From assembly GCA_023105745.1 (NCBI GenBank), contig JALGQZ010000009.1, positions 7,005,937 through 7,069,936 on the forward strand: DNA of 64,000 nt, written 5' to 3'. Source of the DNA: Austropuccinia psidii. Its lineage: Eukaryota; Basidiomycota; Pucciniomycetes; Pucciniales; Sphaerophragmiaceae. The notes below the pieces were generated by a model, which had not been told where the DNA came from, ran no database searches, and worked only from the letters and a program-made list of their open reading frames with translations. The stretch's first letter is position 1. Each line of letters begins with the position of its first letter. Of this stretch, positions 21,801-33,484 are shown piece after piece. A program made the position numbers and the translations under genes.

Positions 21801-24064
21801 CAGTATTGTTAAAACCCATGCCTCAGAATAAGAAGGAAATTCAGTCATTCTTAGGTTTTGCAGGATATTACAGGCAACACATTAAAGACTTTGCATCCAT
21901 AGCAAGACCACTTTATAAGTTGTGTGACAAAGACACAGTATTTGAGATGACTGTTGACAGAGTCAAAGCTTTTGAGTCTCTAAGAGAAGCATTGACCACT
22001 GCTCCACTCTTACTGATGCCAGACTTTAAATTGCCTTTCAAACTGTATATTGATGCATCAGGGGATGGACTAGGTGCTGCACTTCACCAAGTTCAGATCA
22101 TAAATGACAAACCTGTAGAAGGACCAATATGTTTCATATCCAGGCAAATCAAACCAACTGAAGCCAGATATGGAGCAAGTCAAATGGAATGTCTATGCCT
22201 TGTCTGGGCCTTAGAGAAATTGAACTATTTCTTAGAGGGATGTGTTTTTGAAGTAATAACAGATTGTACAGCTGTGAAATCACTTTTGAACATGAAAACA
22301 CCTAACAGACACATGCTCAGATGGCAAATAGCCATACAAGAATACAGAGGCAATATGACTATTGTTCATAAGGATGGGAATATTCATAAGAATGCAGATG
22401 GACTAAGCAGATGGCCATTACCAAATAACATTGATAATCCTGCTTATGTTCCAGAAGAAGCTTCACCACAAATTCCAATAGAAGGAATAAGTGTTACAGA
22501 CTTGAACACCACCTTCTTTGAAGAAGTCAGAAATAGTTACACTCAAGATAAGAATTGTAGCATCTTATGCCAATTACTTAACAAAGACTGTAAAGACAAC
22601 TCTCTAATACATGCCTTGGATGAAGTATGGAGAAAATCTTATAATGAAGGGAGATTTCACCTACTGGATGGTATAATTTACCACAGAACCAAGCACACAT
22701 GTGTCATGACAGTTGTAGACAGGTCATTAATCAATCTTGTACTGAAAGAATGCCATGATAGTCCCTTTTCAGGACATCTTTCTGAGGACAGAACAAGAGA
22801 GAAAGTAAAGACCTGCATATGGTGGCCAATGTGGCAAAAAGATGTTGCAGAATATTGCAAAACCTGTGACAGATGCCAAAAGGCAAATAAATCCACTGGC
22901 AAAAGACTTGGAAATATGATGAAAATCCAAGAACCAAACAGACCTTGGGAAATTGTCCATATGGATTGGGTAACTGGCCTACCACCAGGAGGTGACAGGA
23001 GCTATAATGCTTGCCTAGTAATTGTGGACAGATTCAGTAAAACTCCAATCTTTTTACCATGTCACAAAGATGATACAGCCATGGATACAGCTCTTCTGAT
23101 ATGGAATAGAGTAGTGTCATGGACTGGGATATTTACAAATATCATCAGTGATAGAGATCCCAAATTCACTTCAGCTCTATGGACAAATCTTCACCAATTA
23201 TTTGGCACAAAACTGTCTTTCTCTACAGCCTACCACCCACAAACTGATGGTCTGGCTGAAAGAATGATCCAAACCTTAGAGGACATGGTGAGAAGATTTT
23301 GTGCATATGGCCTTGAATTCAAAGATTGTGATGGATTTACCCATGATTGGTGTACTCTGTTACCAGCACTGGAATTAGCATATAAAACATCAATCCATTC
23401 CAGTACCAATCAGACTCCTGCTATTCTAGAAAAAGGATGGAACCCCAAGTTACCCCAAGATTCCTTGAGGAAAGACTTAATTGAAATACATCCCACAGCT
23501 GCTAGCTTCAAAGGAATGCTAGACAAAGCTAGAAAGCATGCAGTGAGATGCATGGAGGACTCTTTTGCATATGCTAAAGACAAATGGGATAAATCTCATG
23601 CAACTCCAGATTTCAAAGTGGGGGACCTAGTTCTTGTATCCACCACTAACTTCAATAACATCAAAGGATGTAAAAAGCTAAAAGACTCCTTTGCAGGACC
23701 TTTTGTGATTAAGGCCCTCCATGGAGAAAATGCTGTTGAAGTAGAGTTATCTGAAGAACTTAGCAATAAGCACCCTACATTTCCAGTAAGCTTGATAAAG
23801 CCATACAAATCTAGTGATGCTGAGAAATTTCCCTTGAGGAATAAGATTCCCCAAGTTATACCTCCTATTGAGACATCTGGTACTAAGAAAATAACCAAAG
23901 TTCTTAAAGAAAGGAAATTAAGAACCAAGAAAGTAAGGGAATACCTTGTTAGGTACAGTGACCCAACTTGTGAAGATGAATGGTTAGAAGAGAAAGATAT
24001 ACCAGAAGCCACCAAACTCCTGAGGAGATTCAGACACACTAGAAACACCAATATTACAAAGTAA
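18140..24064 (+). CDS. Gag-Pol polyprotein of element B (Ty3/gypsy chromovirus)
   Basis: One open frame of 1974 residues encodes the whole replication machinery, with no frameshift between gag and pol. In order it has a low-complexity N-terminus ([11 protein letters not shown]), a long polar and probably helical stretch (about 230-440), and a capsid-like region (about 480-680, [13 protein letters not shown]...). The zinc knuckle is C687-C690-H695-C700. Protease reads D808-P-G where D-S/T-G is usual. Reverse transcriptase has YIDD at 1156-1159. RNase H follows, with D1305. Integrase has zinc site H1539, H1546, C1576, C1579 and catalytic D1609, D1671, E1707 (D-x61-D-x35-E). The C-terminus has a chromodomain-like segment (about 1920-1965, [10 protein letters not shown]...DEWLEE). 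ATG 18140 is chosen because element D has the matching start [10 protein letters not shown]. All domains look functional except perhaps the protease. Confidence 0.97.
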   Translation: MPSTRSGASYNPSSSSQKGNRRDYGRGQPGTEGKGSVDDFETTKMGHSEADNTILPSKRADTATTSLCGHIQSQPQCIQQCTPIQGVPDPCRPVEELHEFLPDSKKILGPSQHLQIAQWMASIDGEEKHDAFDTRMEEKQPSTSQTSAKNSPSGQQQQFQREKAATNSKQGQREGTSPKTLQPGLQNPKDSAGCHGKCISDGQNHDGITEERGSQIKVPEMISDIFDSIPELYNAINDVKKHLSDKNDTICNNIKTNNLSLCQINETLMCFEKVLRTIKHSNNDNSSNIKINEQSAIIKELTDKYSKLNIDDMIETRIKQAINIIKTDNKKVLDDISNSFTEVKTYTIALKKCFDASQEEVSKLSMKLNQVTADNTRQTELWQELTHKEDMYKIEVINLIQSFQHEYRNSQRCSNSKMNDIEQLLNTLPRMSTPLNQNEGTRISNPQVLDPDNSQLKNELSTSFHNLEPSMGQALLKEVPKLKEWPHFSGEGEYDHMEFIRGIDMIKEDFELPDRLVTARFNTLFTRSAHRWYIKIRQAHGHQSWTWWKTQIINKWANDAWRFKVETAFESAKFNADKDKALPWFCQQKDRLTALYPDMSEFMIHRKILRQCGGDLEHAVKSRTTEQSSAEDIINILEEVTTRTKIGSSRVNLKTRFNTPWKDSVDKNPKENSSNIKYKSADTVRKCHICQSTTHLANTCPKMGKINEIDIEKEPDVEKEDIIEDNSDDKSSIFSESSKDIENINATFDIMESYSHLPQLSNGQVDLSKVQDAQLMKTKPNRGKGYTAGNSCITEVVIDNKPTKLLLDPGAFCSCVGKSFLKTCVPNFEDQLLPIDGIKFNSASNPMKALGIFETNVIFPHINGNLRITVEFVVMENCSSTHFILGNDYLIMYGIDLHNNKDRYFTIGDNKRQKFAFLPFKRQITVNKVSPVNLELEKFKSEQLSEAEISLYLTDKQENELSSLLYDHRGAFATDKEPLGAIIGHEVDIILNIERPYPPLLRRPAYPASPKSREALEIHIKELLDLGVIRKVGHNEEVEITTPVIVAWHNGKSRMVGDFRALNTYTVPDRYPIPKIQIALTQISQAVYITTMDALKGFHQNVVTPRARKYLRIIVHCGVYEYLRMPFGIKNAPSHFQRMMNEIFPEELSEGWLIIYIDDIIICSKTWEEHMYRLSRVLTKIQSVNMKISLKKCHFGFKELKALGHVVSGLSLGIDKNKVAAVLLKPMPQNKKEIQSFLGFAGYYRQHIKDFASIARPLYKLCDKDTVFEMTVDRVKAFESLREALTTAPLLLMPDFKLPFKLYIDASGDGLGAALHQVQIINDKPVEGPICFISRQIKPTEARYGASQMECLCLVWALEKLNYFLEGCVFEVITDCTAVKSLLNMKTPNRHMLRWQIAIQEYRGNMTIVHKDGNIHKNADGLSRWPLPNNIDNPAYVPEEASPQIPIEGISVTDLNTTFFEEVRNSYTQDKNCSILCQLLNKDCKDNSLIHALDEVWRKSYNEGRFHLLDGIIYHRTKHTCVMTVVDRSLINLVLKECHDSPFSGHLSEDRTREKVKTCIWWPMWQKDVAEYCKTCDRCQKANKSTGKRLGNMMKIQEPNRPWEIVHMDWVTGLPPGGDRSYNACLVIVDRFSKTPIFLPCHKDDTAMDTALLIWNRVVSWTGIFTNIISDRDPKFTSALWTNLHQLFGTKLSFSTAYHPQTDGLAERMIQTLEDMVRRFCAYGLEFKDCDGFTHDWCTLLPALELAYKTSIHSSTNQTPAILEKGWNPKLPQDSLRKDLIEIHPTAASFKGMLDKARKHAVRCMEDSFAYAKDKWDKSHATPDFKVGDLVLVSTTNFNNIKGCKKLKDSFAGPFVIKALHGENAVEVELSEELSNKHPTFPVSLIKPYKSSDAEKFPLRNKIPQVIPPIETSGTKKITKVLKERKLRTKKVREYLVRYSDPTCEDEWLEEKDIPEATKLLRRFRHTRNTNITK

Positions 24065-24075
24065 TATTCTTTTTT

Positions 24076-24087
24076 AGGGGGAGGGAA
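24076..24087 (+). promoter_or_regulatory. Polypurine tract of element B
   Basis: The sequence AGGGGGAGGGAA, preceded by a T run, directly abuts the 3' LTR. It is the expected primer for second-strand DNA synthesis. Confidence 0.85.
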
Positions 24088-25925
24088 TGTGAGCCTTAGA
24101 GGTAATTTCATATACCCAAAAGACCACAAATATAAAAAATAACATATTAATATAAATAAAATAAATTTATTTATATTATTAAAATAAAAATAAAAAATAT
24201 AAATATAAAATTATATTAAAAATAAAAAATTAATTATAATTTAAAAATAAAATTACTTTAAATTTTGTAAATATATAATTACATTTATACTTGAAAAATT
24301 TAAGTAAAAATGAAATTTTAACAAAATTGTGAAAAAATAAATAAATTTGGAAAAAAGTTAAATAAAATTTATTATAACTTTTTATCCAATAAATAAACAT
24401 ATAAATTTTATTTCACCATTGGATTCCTCATAAAAAATCAGGTGGGGTCACCTCTGAGTGAAATTTTTGTAACTCAACTCTAAATAAGCTTAAATTAAGT
24501 TTTTAGTATTTTCAATACAAAAGTTGAAAATCCTCAAAACCTTAATTTAATTCACACCACATGTGGTGTTAACCATCAAATTTTGTGTTAAAATTGAGGT
24601 GTTGTGTTTAGTTTAGAAGTTATGAGGAATTAAAGTATTTTCAATTGAATTCAATTGAAATGTCAAAATGTGCGCGTGTATTACATAAGTGAACTTTGAT
24701 TTACATATGAGGTGTCAATTATTACTGTATTGTACTGTATAATTGAATTGAATTACATGTGTAAATTATAAGTATAATACATGATGAGGAATTAAAGGAA
24801 AAATAAATTGGAAAGATTAAATTTGGGGGGGAAAAGGAACTCCAGCTCTAAGGGGGAGCTAGACCCCCAAAATCCTTGCTGACAGGCGTGGGATGTCAAA
24901 ATTCACGCAAAAGTTCATCACTTTTGGCCTGGAATTGAGTTACAGGGTCTGTGGACTCAATTGATGATGAGGTTTTGATACCAACTGGGGTAGTTTTAGC
25001 TGTTGCCAAGAGGGTAAAACTACCCTTAAGATAAAACCATCAGAGTAAAAACAGTTTTAACTGGTTTCTACGACTCTGACACACATTCTGACGTGTTTTG
25101 AAGGCTCTAGGCCTGGTATTGCTATAGTAATGGCTGATTTAAGGGTCTAAAATGGCTAAAAATGGCTAAAAATGGCTTAAACCAGCCCTTTTTGGTCTAA
25201 ACCAGGGTTCAATGATGCCATAATTGGCTTTTCTGTTGTCAGACTGTTTTTCACGACTGACAAGAGTAAATTTTACTTTTGGAGTAAGAGAATTGATGGC
25301 TATAAAAGAATGTCTTCTTTGTCCCACTTTTCTCTTCATGTTAGAATCTTTTCCTTTTATTAATTAGTTTAAAACTGTTAAACCAATCAATCAAAGATTC
25401 CAACCACCACTTTTAAATCATTTTAAACCTTTTAACCACGTGAAAAAATCATTATAATCATTGTTTGTAACTCTTATAATCATTTTTACCCCTGAACCAC
25501 CCCAAAAGTGAATTAAAGCATCTTTCATCACTGTTAACTTTGTCACTTTGTTTCCAAATTCACTCTGGTCACTTTTGGGCGTGTTTTCTCTTTAATATTC
25601 TTTTTAAAGACTTTGTTCTTTAATTAATTGCTTGCAGTTCTTTGCTCAATTAATTCCAATTGAAATTGCTCTTGAAGAAATTTCTTTTGTAGCCTTAAAA
25701 TATCTCTTGTAGAGTATTTTTTGGATAAATTTTTATTGTTGGTAAAACAATAAATTTTTATAATATTATTGTTTTATACTAATAAAGTTATAAACAATAA
25801 AATTGGCGTGTTTTCTCTTAAAAATAATATTTCATACTATTTTTAACTGAATTTTACCTTATACAAATTTTGAGGACAGGAAAAGTACTTGATTTTTAAT
25901 CAAAGTTTCATATCCACACCTTACA
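24088..25925 (+). mobile_element. Element B 3' LTR
   Basis: This LTR has the same length as the 5' LTR and is nearly identical to it. TATAAAAG is at 25301-25308. It is followed by the AAAAT duplication and then by the second half of the interrupted element C LTR. Confidence 0.96.
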
Positions 25926-25930
25926 AAAAT

Positions 25931-27699
25931 ACACATATATCATATTTATGGCATATCTTTAAAGTCATTAAATAATGAATAATAAGTAAAAATGCCATAA
26001 AAAGACATAAATTCCTACTTATCTCAGAAAACGGTGAAGTAGCTTTGAAATAAATTGAACCATCAGATTCTTCATGAATGAAATACATATAAAATTTTGA
26101 TTCCATATTTTCAAAGTCAATATTGAAAAAAACCTGAATATATGGACTTTTATGGTCAGTGCATATATTCATGGTTTTTAGCTCATATCTCTTAAAATAA
26201 ACATTATAGAGGGTTCAACAAAAAAGAAGGTTACCACATAATTACTGTAGGAGTACAGATATAACATTTATCTGCCAAGCGATAAACAAGGTAATAAACT
26301 GTAAGGGTTTATTGAATAAAATTGCTATAGCTGTTGACCACTTTGCTGTGAAAGTGGTCTAAGCTTAAACCAAAGCAGATATTAAGGCCTCAATAGCTCA
26401 TAGGTGAAGAATGATGTATTTTTTCTCATTATATTCAAGGTACAACCCATCTAAATCATTGTTTGAAGTTTAAAAAAGTTAATTTCAACAGAAAAGATGA
26501 GTTACAAGAAAAATCATCAAGAAGAGAGTTTTGATTACTTAATGAAATTCTATTGGCAGTTTAATCATGACATGTTAAGATATCAGATTCTAATCTCTAA
26601 CTGGCTTTAACGTTTATAACTCAAAAGTTATTAATGATCAAAGTTTAAGCTTAAAATCAATCATTTATGATCACTCACTGTAATGTTATTTTAAGTTTAA
26701 CAGTTATATAAGTGATAAAACTGGTGAATACTATTATATTATGCTTAATAAGAATAAAATCCACAAATTTAGGCTTATTCTAAGCCTATGATTTCATCAA
26801 AGTTAAAGTTCTAGTGTTTCCTCCAAATAATGGCCTAATAATGAGAGAAGATGGTTTAATTATGATGTAATCATCACTAAACCTTAAGGTACTGATCAGT
26901 TCCAGTGGATACCATCACTAAATGTCAACTAGAACCCTGTTGGACTCTAGGAGGGAAGACTTCACTATAAATGGAGCTCTTTTCACTCTATTTCCCCGTC
27001 AGATGCATGAAAAACATTAAAACATTAAATCAAAAGGTAATTTATTTATTCTTTGTATATAAATTCATTATATTATTGAAGAACAAAGATCATATCCATT
27101 ATAATCACCAATATTGACATGATTAAATCAATTTTTAATTGTTTTTGTTAAAACTCTCTCTAAAACTCCAAATCCACATGCAACCACAAATATTTGTAAT
27201 TTCTTTAATTTTTATTTGTAAATACAATTTCAAGAAGTTGCCTTTACATTATTTTGCATAAATCCATCCAAAATACCTTATTAAGAGTCAAAAGTAGGTT
27301 ATTTTTACTTATTAGAATATTTTTTCTCTATTACTGTCCTTAATAATTCTTTTATTAATATAAATAGTATTTATATTAATATATAGTATTAGTAGTAGTA
27401 ATGCTATTTCTATAAACTGTCTTTTATTACTAAATAAAAATCTATCACCCATTTATCATTTGTTGGTAACAATAATAAATTGCCACAAATATATTACTTA
27501 TCAAATATTAATATATTTATATTTATTTTATTCTTCTTTTACAATATAGATTATATTATTATATTTCAATAATATAATCACTTTACACAATGATTGTCAA
27601 TTATTATTATCTCATTCTTGAAATTCTATAAGGACATTCATAGTACAATAAGGAAGATATTTGTAATATTCTCTTATTGTTTCATATTCAAACTTTACA
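25931..27699 (+). mobile_element. Element C 5' LTR, right fragment
   Basis: This resumes the LTR broken at 15824 and aligns throughout with 38580-40347 (for example 'gtaagggtttattgaataaaattgct' in both). It ends CTTTACA at 27699. A TATA-like TATAAAT lies at 26966-26972, followed by a C/T-rich stretch; the 3' LTR has the same box at 39629-39635. Confidence 0.88.
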
Positions 27700-27719
27700 T
27701 TTGGGGGCCTGGCCATGAT
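27700..27719 (+). promoter_or_regulatory. Primer-binding site of element C
   Basis: TTTGGGGGCCTGGCCATGAT follows the LTR end directly and matches the sites of elements B and D except for one or two bases. Confidence 0.65.
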
Positions 27720-28204
27720 ATTTGCTTAAAAGCCCTTCGAAAAGATTAAAATTGGTCTTATCCAATCATAAATCATATTTATAAGTATAAAGTTATATCA
27801 TAATCTTATATTTATTTATTTTAAAAGCTATTGAGGCATTTGAAAAGAAATTGTACTGTATTCCATGTTGTTTTTCACAGCCTTAGACTTGCAAGAACTT
27901 TCTTTACATGACTCTAGTGATTAAAAAGAAAATTTATGCATTAAAAGTGAGTTTACATCATAACTTATTTTTAAAAAAAGAATAATCCCAATTTTTCTAT
28001 TTTATTATTCAAAAATACAAATATAAAAAATAATAAAAAATAAAAAACCAATAAAAAGTTATTTTTATTCCTGTTTATTCATTTATTTTATTAATTTCAT
28101 TTAATTAAAGGTATAAAAGCAATTTTTACATGGAAATTGCCATATCTTATCAAAAATAACCGTTTTTTTTAAAAAAAAGACTTAAATTTGTTTTTCTTTT
28201 TTAG
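27720..28204 (+). other. Element C leader with proposed leader intron
   Basis: AT-rich and non-coding. A strong donor-like AAAA|GTGAGT lies at 27946/27947, and a T-rich acceptor TTCTTTTTTAG ends at 28204, followed by TG. As in B and D, the base before the donor is A. The interval is 258 nt, longer than in the other elements. Confidence 0.45.
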
Positions 28205-29089
28205 TGCTTGCAGACACCCCAAAGAGGACAATCAAACCCCTGTTGAGAGGTTGGTAGGAGAAACTTGTCCAAGCTCTCCAACACCTTTTGTCAATAAGAA
28301 AACGAGAGCTAAGAAATCAGACTTTCCAGGACCCACTATTGAGAACTCTGAAGGTGAGTACCTCTCTTCAAATTTCCAAAAAAGGATTTTTAGTGTCCTG
28401 AACTCTTTTTATCTTCTTATTTATGACTACTAGAAGAGGATCCCAATACTCAATCCAATCAGATGGAGCTGTACTCAGAAGTAGACTTGATCCTTCATAA
28501 AGGAAAAGGAAGGGAAAAATCCCCAGTGTAATAGAATCCACACAAGGAAGTGCCATATCCCAAAGGAAAGTCCCAGAAATGCCCACAATATCTGGGCCAG
28601 AGTTAGAACTCAGTATGAGAAACTCCAACAGATATAAATCACATTCAGAGGGCTCAAATAGACATTTATATGAGCCAGTACTAGCAGTATTACACAGTGT
28701 ACAAGGACAAGGATTGGGAAATGTTGCCAAAAATCCACCAAGGCATGATAAACTCCTTGAAAATCCCAAAAAAATTCCTCAAAGAGGAGCAAATAGTGAG
28801 ATACTCCAATGGATGACATACACTATCATCCAAGCCTCAAATCAAAAAGATAACGGAGTACCATGCCAAAAAGAGGGAGGCAAGCAAGGATGAAGCCACA
28901 GTAGCTTCTACCAGCAAGTCTCAAGCCAACCAACCTCCCCAAGAAGGGAAGGAGAACAAGAAAAAAAACTGGAGGAATCCATATTCCCCAAGCTACAAGA
29001 TTCCAAAAATCCAAAAAGATGCCATGGACAATGTCTTCAAAATGGCCAGAACCTTGATGGAATTTAAGAAAAAGAGGAACAAAGAATGA
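28205..29089 (+). pseudogene. Element C accessory gene, broken
   Basis: Three exons can be matched to element D. Exon 1 (28205-28353) ends CTGAAG|GTGAGT and has a one-base phase error. Exon 2 (28434-28565) reads EEDPNTQSNQMEL and has an internal stop. Exon 3 (28632-29089) reads DINHIQRAQIDIY once joined. The second intron (28566-28631) is 66 nt, exactly as in D, but its donor is GA instead of GT. Exon 3 has a stop soon after IDIYMSQY and then continues to the conserved tail (YKIPKIQKDAMDNVFKMART). The function is unknown. Confidence 0.6.
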
Positions 29090-32000
29090 GGGACCTCATT
29101 TCCCAAAGAAAGAAATTTGTCTCCTGATGTTGTAAATACTTGAACAGAAATTAAAGATAGTATTTTACCTCTTAAATTAATTGAAAATAGTTTGTTATCT
29201 TTACAAGAAATAATTAATAATTTCTAATATTTAACAAAAATTGTTGTACAAAATAAAAAAGAAATTGATAAAATTGAATTTATGGTTGAAAAGAATAAAC
29301 CAAACATTTTGATTGACAATACTAAGAAATTAATACAAGGACAACAAGAATTGTATAAATACATATGAGTTATCAAAGAAAAAACTTTGAAGCTTAATTA
29401 TGATGTGAGTATTGATAATCTTACAGAAAAATTAAACATATTAAGTATTTCTGTTGAAGGAAGTGAATAAAAGACTTAATCACATCAGAAATTACTTCTA
29501 GACCATGTAGAAAAAAAGTGAGCAAGCAAGAATTAATCTTAAAGATGATATTCAAAGTGAAATAGTAGTTATTACTGAAAAAATGGATCAAATAAATGAG
29601 GCTAACTTAAAAATTTGGAATTTATCAACACCGTTTTCTGAAATAAGAAGTTCTGTTAAACCAGAAGAGGAAATAGAAAATCTATTCATAACAGACTTGA
29701 GCCATCAAGACAATAACCAAGTCTTAATGAAGGAAGCACCTCAATTAAAAGAATGGCCAACATTCACAGGTGAAGGTGAATATGACCATAGGTCATTTAT
29801 TGAAACAATTGACATGTTACAAGAGGATTATGCCATACCAGATGAATTAATCACTGCCAGATTCCATTCATTATGTGAAAAATCTGTGAAAAAAGGTATT
29901 ATGGCATAAGAAAAAAAAAGGCAAAATACCTGGTCTTGGTGGGAAAAGTAAATAATCATCAAGAGGGCAAATGATTCCTGGTGGTACAAGATAGAAAATA
30001 AATCTCAAAGTTCCTTCTTTGACCAAGATAAGGATAAAACTTTGACTTGGTTCTTAAACCAAGTTGAAAGATTAAATGCACTTTATCAAGAAATGTCACA
30101 GAAAATGGTGCATATGAAAATACTCAAGAAATTTGGAGGAGAGCTGGAATATTCCCTAAGAACCAGGTTTATAGAACCATAATCCACAGAAGAGTATATT
30201 AATGCATTAGACAATATAGTGACAAGAACAAAAATTGGTGAAAAGGGAAAAAATTGGACATTCAAAGCCTGAATAAACCATTTATCAAGAAAGATAAACC
30301 AAAAGAACCTTTCAAACCCAATACACCCAAAACTGATGAGCAAAGAAAATGGCATAAATGTGGAGGTATTGGACACTTAGCCAATAATAGCCTTAAAAAG
30401 GAAGAAATAAATGAAAATGTGGAAAAATAAGATCACAATGGGAAAAAAGATGAATCTGATTCTGAAAAATAAACAAGAGTCAGAAGATATGGAAGTGATG
30501 AAATTGTTATAATTAATGCCCAAATTACTAATATTGATTTAATATATGAAGTACTAGATGTGAATTCAAACTTCCCACAAGTTAGAACATCTGATACAAG
30601 CCTCACAAATATACAAGATGCCAAACTGTATAGAGCCAAACCAGCAAAAGGAATGGGATATAAAGCTGAAAATTCAAGTATAAGTATTTTCATGGTTGAA
30701 AACCAAGATGCAAAAGAAAGCTTAGATACAGAAGCATACTGTACCTTTGTTGCTAAAGATTTTTTAAAAACAATTATACAAGATTGGGAAGAAAGAATTA
30801 TACCAATACAAGGGGTTAAATTCAGTAGTGCAAGGGAAAGCATGAAGCCCCTTGGAATAAGTGACTTGAAATTAGTTTTTACTCACCTTTCTCAATGTAT
30901 AAGAGTGAAAGTAGAGTATGTAGTAATGGAAAACTGTACTAGTAACCACTTTATACTTGGAAATGATTACTTGTCAATTTATGGCATTGATATCTCTAAT
31001 CAAAATGACAGCTATTCCACCATAGGAGACAATAAGAGGCAAAGAATTTGCATTTTTGAATAACAAAAGAACAAATTACAGCCATAAAAAAGGAAGAGAA
31101 AAGCCCAGAAAAACATTCTTTCATAAGTGAATAACTTAACAAGGCAGAATTAAATCACAAATTAACAGAAAAAATGAGCGAAAAACTGATTTATCTCTTG
31201 TTCAAATAAAAAATGCCTTTGAAACTGAAAAATAACCACTAGGTGCAATCATTGGGAATGAAGGGGACACTGTTCTTAATGTGGAAAATCCTTATCCGCC
31301 TTTTGAAGAAGAACAGCTTACCCAGCTAGCCCAAGAGCTAGAGAAGCCTTAGAGGTACACATCAAAGAATTAATTGACTTTGGGTAATAAAGAAAGTAGG
31401 ACATGATGAGCAACTAGAGGTCAATACCCCTGTCATTATAACTTGTAACAATGGAAAATCGAGGATGGTAGGGGACTTGAGACCTCTAAATACCTATATC
31501 ATCCTTAAAAGATATCCAATACCCAGAATCCATGAGACATTAACACAATTGTCACAGGCTAAGTTCATTACAGCCATAGATTCTTTAAAGGGTTTTCACC
31601 AAAATATCTTAACACACAATGCCAAAAAACTGCTGAGGATAATAGTCCACTGTGGAATTTATGAATGCTTAAGAATGCCATTTGGTATAAAAAATTCACC
31701 TTCCCATTATCAAAGAATTATTAATACCATATTTCCTGAAGAATTATCAGAAGGATGGTGGATTATCTACATTGATGATATCATATTTTGCTAAGAGACT
31801 TGGGAAGCGCACTTAACAAGAATAGAAGGAGTCTTGCAAAAATAGCACAAGTAAATATGGAAATTTCCTTGAAAAAATTTCATTTTGAATACAGTGAACT
31901 GAAAGCACTAGGACATGTTGTATCTGGACTAAGTTTGGGCAGAGATAAAAGAAAAGTAGCAGCAGTACTAATCAAACCAATGCCCAAAGGCAAAAAAGAA

Positions 32001-33484
32001 ATGCAATTATTTCTTGGATGTGCCAGTTATTACAGAAAGAATATGAAAGACCCTATAAGAATTACCAAATCCTTGTACAAGCTCTGTAACCAACAAACAG
32101 TCTATGAAATGAGTGAAGAAAGGGTTAAAACATATGAGGAATTGAAATATTTCCTCACATATTCCCCATTTCTTCTAATTCCAGAGTGGAAACTACCTTT
32201 TAATCTATACATTGATGCTTGGGGAGAAGGACTAGGTGCTGCACTACACCAGACACAAATTGTCAATGATAAACCTGTTGAAGGAACAATTTGCTTTATT
32301 TCAAGACAAAATAAGCCAACAGAAGCAAGATATAGAGAAAGCCAAATGGAATGTCTTTTCCTAGTGTGGGATTTAAAAAAATTACACTATTATTTGAATG
32401 GAACTGTGTTTCATGTGATAACAGACTGCAATGCTGTAAAATCTTTATTAAACATGAAGACACCAAATAGACACATGCTGAGATGGCAAATTTCTATCCA
32501 AGAATATAGAGGAAATATGACTATAGTTCATAAATCTGGAAATATTCATAAAATACAGAGGGTCTTTAGAAAATACACCTGAAAACCCAGCATAGGTATC
32601 ACAGGAAGAGAATCATATGGAAGGCATAGGTGTCACAGATATTGTGACAGAATTATTAACCAAGCTAAAGAAAGCTATAAGATGGACAAGAGCTGTCATC
32701 TCTTATTCTAGCTTCTAATGAAATAATGTAAAGAACCATCACTTTCATCCAAACTAGATGAAATATGGAAAAACAAATATGATTAAGGAAGATTCCACCT
32801 CCTTGACAAAATCCTCTATCATAGGACTAAAAATACTTGTGTTATGTCTTTAACAGATGGAACTCTGATAAGCACTATACTACATGAATATCATGATATT
32901 ATTGCATCTGGACATCTCTCAGAAGACAGGACACTAGAGAGGGTAAAACACTGTTCCTAGTGGCCAAATTGGAGAAATGATGTTTCAGAATACTGAAAAA
33001 CCTGTGACAGATGTCAAAACGCAAACAGAGCCACAGACAAGAAATTTGGAATGATGATCCAAATACGAGAACAAAAATTCCCATGGGAAAAAGTTCACAT
33101 GGATTGGGTAACAGCTTTACCTCCCGGAGACAGAAATTATAATGCATGCCTAGTATTAGTTGACAGGTACAGCAAAAATCACATGTTCTTACCATTTCAC
33201 AAAGATTACACAGCTACGGAAACAGCCATAACGATATGGAATAAAGTTATTAGCCATAAAGGACTATTCCAAAATATCATAAGTGACAGAGACCCAAAAT
33301 TCACCTCAGCATTATGGACAAACCTCCATAACCTTTTGGAACAACACTCTCATTCTAAAAAGCCTACCACCGTCAAACTGATGGTCTGGAAGAAAGAATG
33401 ATACAACACTTAGAAGATATGATCAGAATATTCTGTGCTTATGGCTTAGAATTTGAAGAATCTGATGGATTTACCCCTGCTTGG
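28423..33484 (+). pseudogene. Element C gag-pol, first part (broken)
   Basis: The start MTTRRGSQYS at 28423 matches the Gag starts of B and D. Recognisable parts follow. They are capsid (29718-30180, EWPTFTGEGEYDHRSFIETID) and a zinc-knuckle remnant near 30350 (WHKCGGIGHLANN). The protease region is at 30560-31063 with LDTEAYCTF where LDSGAFCTC is usual. Reverse transcriptase is at 31465-31800 with an intact YIDD box, followed by RNase H at 31860-32570. Integrase is at 32800-33480 with [10 protein letters not shown] and [12 protein letters not shown]. Many stops and frameshifts separate these. The reading breaks at 33484 inside the GFTPAWC motif, where a solo LTR is inserted, and continues at 35653. 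Confidence 0.9.

Larger units (their letters stand above)
15820..25930 (+). mobile_element. Element B: intact, young Ty3/gypsy chromovirus
   Basis: Two LTRs of identical length (1838 bp, 15825-17662 and 24088-25925) bound an internal region with a primer site, one unbroken gag-pol frame and a polypurine tract. The 5-bp target duplication AAAAT is perfect at 15820-15824 and 25926-25930. By eye the LTRs differ at only two places (a C/T about 1230 bases in and a C/G about 30 bases before the end). This means a very recent insertion. It sits inside the 5' LTR of element C, in the same orientation. Confidence 0.97.

Noticed and set aside
28368..29014. Minus-strand frames over element C gag with hydrophobic text
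   Set aside because: They are complements of the Lys/Pro/Gln-rich gag and accessory coding and have no support of their own.
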